Positions 9,467-17,062 of a stretch of DNA of 64,000 nt are shown in pieces. The notes beneath the pieces are model-generated. The model did not search any database. It was not told the DNA's origin and saw nothing but the letters and a program-made list of their open reading frames with translations. The stretch spans positions 1 through 64,000 of the forward strand of contig NZ_BDBX01000027.1 in NCBI RefSeq assembly GCF_001613205.1, in the 5' to 3' direction. The stretch's first letter is position 1. Each line of letters opens with the position of its first letter. A program made the position numbers and the translations under genes. The DNA is from Nocardia sienata NBRC 100364. GTDB taxonomy: Bacteria; Actinomycetota; Actinomycetes; Mycobacteriales; Mycobacteriaceae.

Positions 9467-11125
9467 TCACATCCGCTCCGGAGCGGTGACGCCGAGCAGG
9501 GCCAGGCCGTTGGCCAGCACCTGCCGGGTCGCGTTCACCAGCACCAGGCGGGCGGCGTTGACCGGCGATACGGGCTCGTCGCCCAGCGGCAGTACCCGCA
9601 GGGCCTTGTTGGTCTGGAACGGGTGGTAGGCGCCGGCCAGTTCCTCCAGGTATCGCGCGATGCGGTGCGGTTCCCGCAGGGTCGCCGCACTCGCCACCAC
9701 CCGCGGGAATTCGCCGATGGTGCGGATGAGCGCGCCTTCGAACTCGGAGTCGAGCAGGGCGAAATCCGGTGTCACCGTGTCGTATTCGAATTCGGCGGCA
9801 TTGCGCGCGATGGACGCGGCGCGGGCGTGCGCGTACTGCACGTAGTACACCGGGTTCACGCTGTCCTGTTTGGCCCACAGGTCCAGGTCGATATCGATGC
9901 TCGAGTTCACCGAGCTGCGCACCAGCGAGTAGCGGGCGGCGTCGACGCCGATGGCCTCCACCAGATCGTCGAGCGTGACCACGGTGCCCGCGCGTTTGCT
10001 CATCCGCACCGCCACACCGTCGCGCAGTAGGTTCACCATCTGGCCGATGAGCACCTCGACGCTGTCGGGGTCGTCACCGAACGCGGCGGCCGCGGCCTTC
10101 AACCGGCCGATGTAGCCGTGATGGTCGGCGCCGAGCATATAGATGCACAGATCGAAACCACGCGACCGTTTGTCCTGCAGATAGGCGATATCGCCGGCGA
10201 TATAGGCGGCGTTCCCGTCGCTCTTGATTACCACACGGTCCTGATCGTCACCGTATTCGGAGCTGGCGATCCACCAGGCGCCGTCCTTCGAATACAGGTC
10301 ACCGGAATTCTTCAGCGTATCCACCGCGCGTTCGACCGCGCCCGAGGCGAACAGCGAGCTCTCGTTGAAGTACACATCGAAATCGGTGCCGAATTCGTGC
10401 AGCGTTTGCTTGATGTGCGCGAACATCAGTTCCACGCCCTCGGCGCGGAACAATTCCAGTCGTTTTTCCGGTTCGAGTTCGGCCGCGCCGGGATGGTCGG
10501 CGACGATCCGGTCGGCGATCTCGCCGATATAGGCGCCCGCGTACCCGTTCTCCGGGGTCGGCGCGCCCGTGGCGGCGGCGACCAGCGATTCGGCGAACCG
10601 GGTGATCTGCGCGCCGTGATCGTTGAAGTAGTACTCGCGGGTGACCTCGGCACCCTGCGCGGCCAGGATCCGGCCCAGCGCGTCGCCCACCGCCGCCCAA
10701 CGGGTCCCGCCCAGGTGCACCGGACCGGTCGGGTTGGCGGAGACGAATTCCAGATTGATCTTCGTACCGGCGAGCGCGTTCGCGGTGCCGTAGGCCGCCC
10801 CTGCCGCACGCACCTGCTCGAGCACCGCACCCTGCGCGGACGCGGCGACCCTGATGTTGAGGAAGCCGGGCCCGGCGACCTCCGCGGCGGCGACGGCCTC
10901 GGTATCGCTCAGCGCCTCGGCCAGCCAGCCGGCCAGATCCCGCGGGTTGGTCCCGGCTTTCTTCGCGACCTTCATCGCTACATTGGTGCTGTAGTCACCG
11001 TGCTCCGGATTCCGGGGACGCTCCACATCGACCGTGTCGGGCAGCACCGCGGCATCCAGTCCACGTTCGGCGAGGACCTTCGCCGCGGTGGCGTGAAGGA
11101 GATCTGCAAGGTCGGCTGGAGTCAC
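9467..11125 (-). CDS. argS: Arginyl-tRNA synthetase
   Basis: Class I synthetase charging tRNA-Arg. 552 aa. The HIGH-type signature is [20 protein letters not shown] at about 115-135; the KMSKS-type loop appears as [16 protein letters not shown]. The C-terminal anticodon-binding helical domain ends with [13 protein letters not shown]. The GTG start at 11125 lies 8 nt from a -10-like TAGGAT, so the mRNA may be leaderless. It heads the leftward argS-lysA-hom-thrC-thrB block and is divergent from the DUF3105 gene. Confidence 0.97.
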   Translation of the reverse strand: MTPADLADLLHATAAKVLAERGLDAAVLPDTVDVERPRNPEHGDYSTNVAMKVAKKAGTNPRDLAGWLAEALSDTEAVAAAEVAGPGFLNIRVAASAQGAVLEQVRAAGAAYGTANALAGTKINLEFVSANPTGPVHLGGTRWAAVGDALGRILAAQGAEVTREYYFNDHGAQITRFAESLVAAATGAPTPENGYAGAYIGEIADRIVADHPGAAELEPEKRLELFRAEGVELMFAHIKQTLHEFGTDFDVYFNESSLFASGAVERAVDTLKNSGDLYSKDGAWWIASSEYGDDQDRVVIKSDGNAAYIAGDIAYLQDKRSRGFDLCIYMLGADHHGYIGRLKAAAAAFGDDPDSVEVLIGQMVNLLRDGVAVRMSKRAGTVVTLDDLVEAIGVDAARYSLVRSSVNSSIDIDLDLWAKQDSVNPVYYVQYAHARAASIARNAAEFEYDTVTPDFALLDSEFEGALIRTIGEFPRVVASAATLREPHRIARYLEELAGAYHPFQTNKALRVLPLGDEPVSPVNAARLVLVNATRQVLANGLALLGVTAPERM

Positions 11126-11132
11126 GAGTCTC

Positions 11133-11139
11133 TATCCTA
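11133..11139. promoter_or_regulatory. Overlapping -10 boxes between argS and the DUF3105 gene
   Basis: TAGGAT (minus strand, 11134-11139) lies 8 nt upstream of the argS GTG. The same stretch reads TATCCT on the plus strand towards the DUF3105 gene. The spacing suggests a leaderless argS transcript. No clear -35 is seen. Confidence 0.35.
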
Positions 11140-11217
11140 TGGTCCGAGTGGGTGCGCGCCGCGAGTGGGCACCGCAGCTCGGCACTGTCCATCGACGTGG
11201 AAAGAACTGGGACCGGT

Positions 11218-12171
11218 ATGCCGAACAGGACGAGCGCCAAATCGGCCAAGGCCGTGAAGGCGGCGGGCAAAGTCGCGGGGGCGCGCGCGAGCAGCAGCAG
11301 GAACAAGGGCAAAACGCCGATCGGCCAGCGAATCCCGTGGCTCACCATCGGCGCGGTCGTGGTGCTCGTCGGACTGATCGCGGCCCTGGCGGTGAACCTG
11401 GTGCCCAAGTACCAGGAGAAGGCCGCCCTGGAGAAATTCACCCCCTCCGAGCAGCAGAAAGACCCCTCCGACCAGATCGAGGGCGTGGTGAAGAAGGAGT
11501 ACCCGGCCGGTCTGCACGTCGACGCGACCCAACGGGTGGCCTACGACCAGACCCCGCCGTTCGGCGGCCCGCACGATTCCTCCTGGGCCAACTGCATGGG
11601 AACCGTCTACGACAAGGCGCTGCGCGACGAGAACGCAGTGCACTCGCTGGAACACGGCGCGGTGTGGATCACCTACAACCCCGACAAGGTCGACCAGTCC
11701 GGGATCGACACGCTGAGGAAGAAGGTCGAGGGTGAGCAGTACATGCTCATGTCGCCGCACCCGGGCCAGGAAGCACCCGTCTCGCTGCAGTCGTGGGGGC
11801 ATCAGCTCACGGTGAACAGTGCCGACGACGAGCGGATCGGTCAGTTCATCACCGCGCTGCGGCTGAACAACTTCGCCTACCCCGAGGTCGGCGCGGACTG
11901 CGCGACGGTCGCCTTCGACACCCAGAACCCGCCGCCCTACGACCCGAGCGAACCGGGCCCCGACGCCGTGCCGATGGACGGTGCCGGCCTGCAGCCCGAC
12001 CAGAGCGAACTCGGCGGTCTGGGAATGCCCGGCGGCGGGCTGCCCGGTGGTATCCCGGCGATCCCGGGGATGCCCGGCACCCTGCCGGGCCAGCAGGCCC
12101 CCGGCGCGGTACCCGACCAGCAGGCTCCTGGTACCGCGTCCGACCAGCAGGCTCCCGGAGCCGGCTCGTAA
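11218..12171 (+). CDS. DUF3105 membrane-anchored protein
   Basis: 317 aa, function unknown. A basic N-terminus (residues 1-38) precedes one transmembrane helix (about 40-62), so most of the protein is probably extracytoplasmic. The DUF3105 core contains SLEHGAVWITYNP and two Cys (ANCMG and ADCATV) that could form a disulfide. The last ~70 residues are Gly/Pro-rich and end in three repeats of DQQAPG type. ATG at 11218 chosen; the frame is open upstream, but the leader lacks conserved sequence. The stop codon overlaps the next start (TAATG), so it is coupled to the DUF305 gene. Confidence 0.85.
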   Translation: MPNRTSAKSAKAVKAAGKVAGARASSSRNKGKTPIGQRIPWLTIGAVVVLVGLIAALAVNLVPKYQEKAALEKFTPSEQQKDPSDQIEGVVKKEYPAGLHVDATQRVAYDQTPPFGGPHDSSWANCMGTVYDKALRDENAVHSLEHGAVWITYNPDKVDQSGIDTLRKKVEGEQYMLMSPHPGQEAPVSLQSWGHQLTVNSADDERIGQFITALRLNNFAYPEVGADCATVAFDTQNPPPYDPSEPGPDAVPMDGAGLQPDQSELGGLGMPGGGLPGGIPAIPGMPGTLPGQQAPGAVPDQQAPGTASDQQAPGAGS

Positions 12172-12902
12172 TGCCGGAAACGGAAACCTCCGAGGCCGGA
12201 CCCCGCACCGAGTCCGGCTTCCGCGCGCAGCTGCGCGACCAGCGCACTCCGCTGCTGATAGTCGCCGCGATCGCGCTGCTCGTGGTCGGGTTCGGCGCGG
12301 GTGTGCTGTTCTCGCCGGACGGATCCGGCGGGCCCGAGCCGGGCCCGGTCGATATCGGCTTCGCCCAGGACATGTCGGCCCACCACACCCAGGCGGTCGA
12401 GATGTCGGGGATCGCGCTGCTGGGTTCGGCCGATCCCGCGGTGCAGCGCCTCGCCTACGACATCCTCACCACCCAGCAGAGCCAGATCGGACGGATGCAG
12501 GGCTGGCTGCAGATGTGGGGCGCCCCGGCGCGCGGCACGGACGGCTATATGGGCTGGATGCACGACACCGGCCACGGTGGGGACCAGCACAGTGAGGGTC
12601 ACGACCACGGATCGGGGACACACGGGTCCGGAGCCGTGGCCGCGATGCCGGGTATGGCGAGCACCGAGGACATCCGGCGGCTGCGCGACGCGCGCGGCAC
12701 CGATCTCGATGTGCTGTTCCTGCAACTCATGCTGCGCCACCACGAGGGCGGGGTCCCCATGCTCGAATACGGCGCCGAACACGCCGGAACCGGCGAGATC
12801 GGCATTCTGGCCGGGCAGATGCTCGCCGCGCAGCAGGGTGAGGCCCGGCTCATCACCGATATGCTCGCCGCTCGCGGCGGCCGGCCGCTGCCCCTGAACT
12901 GA
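12171..12902 (+). CDS. DUF305 family protein, His/Met-rich, membrane-anchored
   Basis: 243 aa. One N-terminal transmembrane helix (about 27-47) is followed by the DUF305 ferritin-like helical domain with DMSAHHTQAVEMS and a later LMLRHHEGGVPMLEY. A His/Gly-rich linker (HDTGHGGDQHSEGHDHG) lies between them. Paired His and Met residues suggest metal binding, perhaps copper; this is inference from family behaviour. It starts by 1-nt overlap with the DUF3105 stop, so the two products probably work together at the membrane. Confidence 0.88.
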   Translation: MPETETSEAGPRTESGFRAQLRDQRTPLLIVAAIALLVVGFGAGVLFSPDGSGGPEPGPVDIGFAQDMSAHHTQAVEMSGIALLGSADPAVQRLAYDILTTQQSQIGRMQGWLQMWGAPARGTDGYMGWMHDTGHGGDQHSEGHDHGSGTHGSGAVAAMPGMASTEDIRRLRDARGTDLDVLFLQLMLRHHEGGVPMLEYGAEHAGTGEIGILAGQMLAAQQGEARLITDMLAARGGRPLPLN

Positions 12903-12995
12903 ACCGCCACCACTCGTTTTGGCCGCATCGGCGATGATGCGATACGCTGTGGTCCGCCCGATCGACCGGCTCCCGGTCGCACCGGGTGGATCCCC

Positions 12996-13068
12996 GCCCT
13001 CGTAGCTCAGGGGATAGAGCGTCTGCCTCCGGAGCAGAAGGCCGCAGGTTCGATTCCTGCCGAGGGCA
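12996..13068 (+). tRNA. tRNA-Arg (anticodon CCG)
   Basis: 73-nt cloverleaf: acceptor GCCCTCG pairing with CGAGGGC, D arm GCTC..GAGC, anticodon arm TCTGC-CTCCGGA-GCAGA with anticodon CCG (codon CGG), T arm GCAGG-TTCGATT-CCTGC, discriminator A. CCA is not encoded. Its 3' half is the integration target of the neighbouring element remnant: a 42-nt near-copy lies at 14520-14561. Confidence 0.97.
13023..13064 (+). repeat. attachment-site repeat, tRNA copy
   Basis: This 42-nt segment, from the anticodon stem to the acceptor 3' strand of tRNA-Arg, recurs at 14520-14561 with two mismatches. The two copies bracket an integrase remnant, the classic arrangement of att sites at a tRNA gene. Confidence 0.8.
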
Positions 13069-13077
13069 CGCACGAGG

Positions 13078-13115
13078 AAGGCCCCCGACCAGCTGGGTTC
13101 TGGTCGGGGGCCTTT
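13078..13115 (+). terminator. Terminator of tRNA-Arg
   Basis: Perfect 15-bp stem (13078-13092 and 13100-13114) with 7-nt loop CTGGGTT, ending in CCTTTC. It starts 10 nt after the tRNA 3' end. Confidence 0.85.
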
Positions 13116-13128
13116 CTCGTTCCTGGCG

Positions 13129-13449
13129 TCAGCGAGCCTGAGTGTCACGAGTTGTCACAACCTCACCCAAAGTCTTCGCAGCCGCCCGCAGTGCCTCGTC
13201 CTGCGAATGGGTGTAGATCCTCGCTGTCACGCTCGCGTCGGCGTGACCCGGCCATGCTGCCATCACGGCCATCGGGACCTTCCGGAGATGCATCGTCGTC
13301 CCGCAGGTGTGACGGGCATCATGCAGCCTGATATGCCGGACACCCGCCTTTTTGACCGACATAGTCCCCGTCCTGGTACGCCTCCCCCAACTGGAGCTTG
13401 TCCGCCGCCTGACGCCGACGAGCCCGCCGGACTCCCCCAACGTCCGCAC
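13129..13449 (-). pseudogene. Tyrosine recombinase (integrase), truncated and frameshifted
   Basis: The C-terminal catalytic part of a phage/ICE-type integrase survives: RLHDARHTCGTTMHL (HxxR), AAWPGHADASVTARIYTH (His and the Tyr nucleophile) and a DEALRAAAKTLGEVV tail, in the frame ending at 13129. Just upstream, about 13365-13430, the family-like text RRQAADKLQLGEAYQDGDYV reads in a different frame. The segment that normally joins the two is missing, so there is a frameshift plus deletion. The SAM-like N-terminal domain and the first catalytic Arg are gone. It points towards the tRNA-Arg gene, as expected for the integrase of an element inserted there. Confidence 0.85.
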
Positions 13450-13778
13450 CGACGATTCCGGTTCCCAGCGCGATCGGCTGCCGAATTCAGCTATATAGGA
13501 TCAAGAGCGCCGGCGCCGGCGCGCCGCCGCCACGCGCCGGCGGGACCTGGCTACGCCGGCGGCCCCACCGGCGCGTCGGCGGCACGCCGGCACCACTCGC
13601 TTCCGATCCGAGATGGTTGATTTTCGAAACCGAGAAGTGTGTGCACGCCACCATTCAGCCCGGCCATTCGAGTGGCGGCTTGGTCGACCTCGGGCCTGTC
13701 CGATGGATCTTCGTGGCATACCGGTACCTACTCTGAGTTGGACGATATCGGCCACCTCAGCCTCTCGAGGAAGAACCA
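13450..13778. other. Gene-free stretch with CGCCGGCG-dense segment
   Basis: 329 nt without a supported gene. Positions ~13506-13594 are packed with overlapping CGCCGGC/GCCGGCG motifs. The 3' end must carry the promoter of the gene at 13779; its SD (AGGAAG) lies at about 13768-13773. Confidence 0.55.
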
Positions 13779-14339
13779 GTGACACCGTATTCCCTTGAGT
13801 TCTACATGGACGTGATCACGTCCGGAACGGTCCTCGGCGCCAAGCCGACGGACACTCCCGACCAGGTCACCGCCATCCTGGGCTCCAACTTTGCCGAGAA
13901 CTCCCTGGACCACCAGAGCATGTGGCGCGACTACGGATTGGTTGAGTTCTTCTGGTTCCGGGAATCACGCGACAGCCCCTGGAAAGGGCACCACTTCACC
14001 CTGCAAGTTCATCGACTTTCCTACGGCGGCAGCACTGTCAACAAGGTAATTCACGATCGGTACGGCCGCTTCGACCGCCATCTTCGCTTCGACAAACTGG
14101 CGCGACTGCTGGCCAAGCGCGGCGTGCACACGGAGGACATCCCGCATCCCTACAATCCGGCCCACACCCTGCACTGGCAACCTGCTTCTCAGGTCTCCGT
14201 CACAGTGTGCCGGTCTCGTGGGGAGGGAAAGCGTCGTCGTGGCGGTGCACATCTCGGTGACGTGTCTGCCGTCTCATCGTCGACAAGTGCCGAGCAAGTG
14301 GCCTGGTTCAAGTCGCGCTATGGTGACCAAAACGTCTAG
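13779..14339 (+). CDS. Hypothetical protein, cargo of the tRNA-Arg element
   Basis: 186 aa, function not recognised. It starts at GTG 13779 with AGGAAG 5 nt upstream. Residues 1-~145 look like a real folded protein: mixed hydrophobic/charged, Trp-rich (MWRDYGLVEFFWFRE), with PTDTPDQVTAILGSNFAEN at the front. No signal peptide or transmembrane helix. From about residue 145 the composition turns Arg/Gly/Ser-rich (GEGKRRRGGAHLGD), while another frame there reads more naturally (ESVVVAVHISV), so the 3' end may be frameshifted. It is the only intact gene between the two att-like repeats and has lower GC than its neighbours. Confidence 0.65.
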   Translation: MTPYSLEFYMDVITSGTVLGAKPTDTPDQVTAILGSNFAENSLDHQSMWRDYGLVEFFWFRESRDSPWKGHHFTLQVHRLSYGGSTVNKVIHDRYGRFDRHLRFDKLARLLAKRGVHTEDIPHPYNPAHTLHWQPASQVSVTVCRSRGEGKRRRGGAHLGDVSAVSSSTSAEQVAWFKSRYGDQNV

Positions 14340-14750
14340 ATACGTCCGATCTCTGCAGCTCAGGGTCCGGTACTGACAGCGGAGAAGCGCTTCGCGCCGA
14401 GGTGCCGGGTGTCACGTCAATGTCACAAGTACCACGAAGACAGGCATACGACGAGATACCGAATCGCGAGGTAACCGACCATCATCGTCCGGCCGAAGAC
14501 AGCGAAATACGGTTCTGACCTGCCTGCGGAGCAGAAGACCGCAGGTTCGATTCCTGCCGAGTGGCATGCGGTGGCACCACCTCGACCGAAATCTTCGCCC
14601 GCTCCACCGTCCTACGGATGCGGGTGGACGAACCCGCGGCGGGGCGCCGATACGCCCTGGTCGCCTCCCCTGTGTAGCGAGATGGATTCTCCGCCGGGAA
14701 CCGCCCGCCGACGAGATCACCGGCGGGCGGCACATTGCCCGCTCCTGTCG
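14340..14750. other. Gene-free stretch around the second att-like repeat
   Basis: No gene supported. It holds the 42-nt tRNA-Arg-like repeat at 14520-14561. No 5' tRNA half is present, so it is not a second tRNA gene. Confidence 0.65.
14520..14561 (+). repeat. Second att-like copy of the tRNA-Arg 3' half
   Basis: 40 of 42 bases match tRNA-Arg 13023-13064; the differences are at 14526 (C to G, within the anticodon) and 14538. The acceptor end then diverges (GAGTGGCA instead of GAGGGCA). It defines the distal border of a ~1.5-kb element remnant. Confidence 0.8.
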
Positions 14751-14828
14751 TCACAGGCCGGGGCCGAGTCCGGGCATCATCCCGAACATCATCGCCAACA
14801 TCCGCTGGAGCATCTCCATCGAACCCAT
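14751..14828 (-). CDS. Possible methionine-rich micropeptide
   Basis: 25 codons, 7 of them Met: MGSMEMLQRMLAMMFGMM then PGLGPGL. A GAAGGAG sequence lies 9 nt upstream of the ATG at 14828. Shortly before it, TAGAGAAT could serve as a -10. Codon positions are GC-biased as in coding DNA, but at this length that is weak support. A short Met-rich peptide might bind Cu(I) or insert in the membrane; neither can be shown here. It lies 218 nt downstream of the flavin monooxygenase gene on the same strand. Confidence 0.3.
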   Translation of the reverse strand: MGSMEMLQRMLAMMFGMMPGLGPGL

Positions 14829-14837
14829 CGTTGTCAT

Positions 14838-15046
14838 CTCCTTCGCTACAGATTCTCTACTGGCCCCCGACTCATTCGCCGCTTACCGCACCCCCGCGAC
14901 CGGAAACAGGCAAACGGCGATTTCCTCCACTTTCGGTCGGCATACGCCGCGGGTCCGCACCTCGCCTCCCGGTAGCGATCCGACCTTTTCCGCGTGCATG
15001 TCCGGCCGGCCGGAACAGGCAGCCCACCGTCGCCATCGGTCGGCGA
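14838..15046. other. Gene-free spacer
   Basis: 209 nt without a gene; it includes a 14-bp perfect palindrome TCCGGCCGGCCGGA at 15001-15014 just past the flavin monooxygenase stop codon. No T tract. Confidence 0.5.
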
Positions 15047-16255
15047 CTAGTTGTTCGCGCGCTGAATCGAGCGCTGGACGAGGCCGCGGATACCGGGGAG
15101 CCGGATGGCGCGCAACATGAGATCCCCGGCCCAGACATGCGCACGAGTGGGTGGGGCGAATCGGCTCATACCCTTGCGGGCGAGAGCTTGCCGCTTACGG
15201 ACCTCCGGGCGCAATGATTGCTCCCAGGCGGCGAGTGCGGTGGAGAAGTCGTCGCCGTGGGCCGCGAGGGCGGCGCCGAGCCGGTCGGCGCCGTCGAGGG
15301 CCAGGGCCGCGCCGTAGCCGGCGAAAACTGTGACACACCAGGCGGCATCGCCCAGGAGTACGACCCGGCCGCTACTCCACCGGTCGATGACGATCTGGCC
15401 GACCGAGTCGAAGTAGGCGTCGGCCGGGTCGGCAGTGAGCTGCCGGAGAGCGTCGGCTACCCCGCGTCCGAGATCGCCGAACGCCGCGGTGAGCGCCGGT
15501 GCGGCGCCGCGGGTCAGCTCGGCCGCCGGGTCGGGGCTGCGGTAGGTGAAGAACGCCGAGGAACGGCCCGGTCCCAGGTTCATCACCGCGGCGGTGCGCC
15601 GGGGTCCGAGAAAGGTCGTGCCGACACCTTCGGCGACGTGCTCGGGCACGGTGTCGAGCGGAAAGGCGCCCACCATGTGGTTCAGCTGCACCAGATAGTC
15701 GGATTCGGGGCCGAAGACGAGTTCACGGACCCGGGAGTGCACACCGTCGGCGCCGATGAGCAGGTCGGCCCGCAGGCGTGTGCCATCGCTCAGGGTGATC
15801 TCGACGGCGTGGGGATCCTGGGTCACCGCCCGCACCGTGGTGCCGAATCGGATATCGGCGTGCTCGGCCACCGCGTCGTAGAGCGCCGACTCCAGATCGC
15901 CACGGAAGAGGCTCAGCGCCCGGTCTCCGACCGCGGCCTGCGCGACGGCGGCGGGAACGGTGAACTTCTCCCGGCCGTCGGCGTGAACGAGCACCGAGGT
16001 GAAGAACCCGATATCGCGCGCAGCGAGCGTGGGCACCAGGCCGAGCCGCTCGACGGCGTCGTATCCGGGCCCGTGCAGGTTCAGCAGGTAGCCGCTGCTG
16101 CGCCGCGCCGGAGCTCGTTCGAGCACGACGACATCCCAGTCTTCGGCTTGCATTCGCAGGGCCGCCGCCAGCCCGGCGATTCCGGCACCCACGATCACCA
16201 CTCGTTTCGTCCGGGAGCCGCTGGGGTGTCGTGCAACGTTCTCGACATCGACCAT
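15047..16255 (-). CDS. FAD-dependent aromatic-type monooxygenase
   Basis: 402 aa, class A flavoprotein (p-hydroxybenzoate hydroxylase fold). Dinucleotide-binding GAGIAGLAAALRMQ near the N-terminus, the DG motif in LIGADGVHSRVREL, and the GD motif in VVLLGDAAWCVTVFAGYGAALAL. The substrate is not evident; the nearest general class includes TetX-like and phenolic hydroxylases. The ATG at 16255 follows GAGGAG, preferred over the in-frame ATG at 16285. Upstream, palindromes overlap a near-consensus promoter, implying tight induction by a repressor. No cognate regulator is adjacent. Confidence 0.85.
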   Translation of the reverse strand: MVDVENVARHPSGSRTKRVVIVGAGIAGLAAALRMQAEDWDVVVLERAPARRSSGYLLNLHGPGYDAVERLGLVPTLAARDIGFFTSVLVHADGREKFTVPAAVAQAAVGDRALSLFRGDLESALYDAVAEHADIRFGTTVRAVTQDPHAVEITLSDGTRLRADLLIGADGVHSRVRELVFGPESDYLVQLNHMVGAFPLDTVPEHVAEGVGTTFLGPRRTAAVMNLGPGRSSAFFTYRSPDPAAELTRGAAPALTAAFGDLGRGVADALRQLTADPADAYFDSVGQIVIDRWSSGRVVLLGDAAWCVTVFAGYGAALALDGADRLGAALAAHGDDFSTALAAWEQSLRPEVRKRQALARKGMSRFAPPTRAHVWAGDLMLRAIRLPGIRGLVQRSIQRANN

Positions 16256-16290
16256 TACCGCTCCTCGGACTTCGCTACCGTCCACATGCC

Positions 16291-16336
16291 GTCAACTAAT
16301 AGTTGACGATATTTTGATCGTCAACCCCGCGTTGAC
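16291..16336 (-). promoter_or_regulatory. Promoter overlapped by two GTCAAC/GTTGAC operators
   Basis: On the minus strand TTGACG (plus 16319-16324) and TATTAG (plus 16296-16301) are separated by 17 nt, close to a consensus housekeeping promoter. A 17-bp palindrome GTCAACTA-A-TAGTTGAC (16291-16307) covers the -10. A second repeat GTCAAC-N5-GTTGAC (16320-16336) covers the -35. Such a layout suits MarR/TetR repression. Confidence 0.7.
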
Positions 16337-16353
16337 GCATGGCACAGGCGACG

Positions 16354-16381
16354 GGTACCGGCACGCTTTCGTGCCGGTACC
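16354..16381 (-). terminator. Hairpin after the deazaflavin reductase gene
   Basis: Perfect 12-bp stem GGTACCGGCACG (16354-16365) / CGTGCCGGTACC (16370-16381) with CTTT loop, 28 nt past the stop of the gene ending at 16410. No T tract. Confidence 0.6.
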
Positions 16382-16409
16382 GGCATCACCGCTGGGCGCG
16401 CGGGCGCGG

Positions 16410-16883
16410 TCAGCGCGGCGTCAACCGGACCACCGGGTATTCGCGATCGGATTTGCGCTGATACTTGTCGTAGCGGGGCTGGGTGGCGGTGATGTGCTGC
16501 CATGCCTGTGCCCGCGCGTCACCGTCGAGACGCTGGGGCGTCACCGGTACGGCGGCGCGGCCGTGCAGTTCCACCGCGACGTTCTCCGGATGCGCGACCA
16601 GGTTGGCGTACCAGTCCGGGTTGCGGTCGCCGCCGCCCGAGGCGACCACCAGCCAGGCGTCCTCGCCGTCGGCGAACCAGGTGATCGGGGTTTCGCGTGG
16701 CTGCCCGGTGCGGCGGCCCGTGGTGTGCAGGATCAACATATCCATGCCCAGATACCTGCCACCTTTGCGGCGGATCCAGCCGGTCGTGCGGACGTTCATC
16801 GTGCGCTGGAACCACAGCGAGAGCTTCCGCAGCGGGCCGCCCGCTGTGGCGTCGGGGCGGCCCTGCCCCTGATTCCCTGCCAT
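16410..16883 (-). CDS. Deazaflavin (F420)-dependent nitroreductase-family protein
   Basis: 157 aa, split-barrel family that includes mycobacterial Ddn. Diagnostic text: LHTTGRRTGQPRETPITWFADGEDAWLVVAS and the following NPDWYANLVAHPENVAVEL. These proteins typically use reduced F420 for quinone or xenobiotic reduction at the membrane surface; the substrate here is unknown. A basic, amphipathic N-terminus (RKLSLWFQRTMNVRTTGWIRRKGGRYLG) fits membrane association. It lies upstream of the flavin monooxygenase gene on the same strand but is separated by its own hairpin. Confidence 0.88.
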   Translation of the reverse strand: MAGNQGQGRPDATAGGPLRKLSLWFQRTMNVRTTGWIRRKGGRYLGMDMLILHTTGRRTGQPRETPITWFADGEDAWLVVASGGGDRNPDWYANLVAHPENVAVELHGRAAVPVTPQRLDGDARAQAWQHITATQPRYDKYQRKSDREYPVVRLTPR

Positions 16884-17062
16884 CTGCCTACCTCCAGTCG
16901 GTCATCCGGATCGCGATGCGCTTCGGCGCACCGCGCTGGGCCACCTGGCCGGTGTCGACGTTAGCGCCGGCGCGCCCGGCAGAGCTTCTCGATTCCTGAT
17001 CGACACGCGCAGCTGTCGCGGCTGTGATCGAACACCGGAGCGGGCCCTCGGATGGGTCCGGC

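Noticed and set aside
14520-14561. A second tRNA-Arg gene
   Set aside because: Only the 3' half is present; there is no acceptor 5' strand or D arm, and the acceptor 3' strand is altered. It is an att-type repeat.
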